Shown piece by piece: positions 63,607 to 64,000 of a DNA stretch of 64,000 nucleotides; within the stretch, counting starts at the first letter, position 1, and each line of letters begins with the position of its first letter. The stretch is from Alphaproteobacteria bacterium (GTDB lineage Bacteria > Pseudomonadota > Alphaproteobacteria > Rickettsiales > SXRF01), in assembly GCA_025362975.1 (NCBI GenBank), contig JANYES010000005.1:1-64000 (forward strand). Direction: 5' to 3'. The notes under the pieces were generated by a model. The model ran no database searches. It was not told the origin of the DNA and saw only the letters and a list, made by a program, of their open reading frames with translations. The position numbers and the translations under genes are program-made.

Positions 63607-63687
63607 TAAAGGAATTCTGGTGGCGAGATGCACGCCGCTTGATACAATAAGATAATAATTTTACGTATTTAACTCAGGAGTATTAAA

Positions 63688-64000
63688 ATGTCTGCTAACC
63701 TCGCACAAATCGTTGATACGCTTTCTGCTCTTTCCGTTATGGAAGCAGCTGAACTGTCCAAACTGCTTGAAGAAAAGTGGGGCGTTTCCGCCGCCGCTCC
63801 GGTTGCCGCCGCTGGCCCGGCCGCAGCTGCTGCAGGTCCTGCTGCTGAAGCACAGACCGAATTCAACGTTATCCTTGCTTCGGCTCCTGCCGACAAGAAA
63901 ATCGGCGTCATCAAAGTAGTTCGCGAAATCACGGGTCTCGGCCTGAAAGAAGCGAAAGACCTCGTTGAAGCTGCACCGAAGCCTGTTAAAGAAGGCGTAA
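63688..64000 (+). CDS. rplL: Ribosomal protein bL12, truncated by window end
   Basis: [38 protein letters not shown]...[21 protein letters not shown]. Confidence 0.96.
   Translation, partial: MSANLAQIVDTLSALSVMEAAELSKLLEEKWGVSAAAPVAAAGPAAAAAGPAAEAQTEFNVILASAPADKKIGVIKVVREITGLGLKEAKDLVEAAPKPVKEGV

Overview
The window is an alphaproteobacterial-type chromosome segment. Core genes: rpmE, dnaK-dnaJ-dapB, rplU-rpmA, tRNA-Trp, secE-nusG, rplK-rplA-rplJ-rplL (last one cut by the window end). They are broken up by several accessory regions. (A) 1-11.8 kb: a metal/iron and oxidative-stress region with CusA/CzcA end, frameshifted Fur, FTR1, cupredoxin, Ohr, catalase and OxyR. It also holds DUF2924/serine-recombinase remnants, including a second cusA::recombinase scar. 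(B) 11.88-21.64 kb: an element with a tyrosine integrase inserted in the anticodon loop of a tRNA-Ile2(CAT) gene. It splits that gene and carries a complete replacement tRNA-Ile2 whose anticodon stem differs by compensatory base pairs. Cargo includes an amber-interrupted UvrD helicase, a GIY-YIG protein and a Fic pair. (C) 31.9-39.7 kb and (D) 45.52-55.10 kb: two related satellite-like elements with integrase, AlpA, primase/helicase and DUF5681 but no recognisable virion genes. D sits in the 3' end of tRNA-Trp. Between them lie a 1500-aa internally repetitive protein (27.07-31.57 kb), a histidine kinase, and an orphan RND-type adaptor. All calls come from reading the sequence and supplied ORFs; no database search was run.
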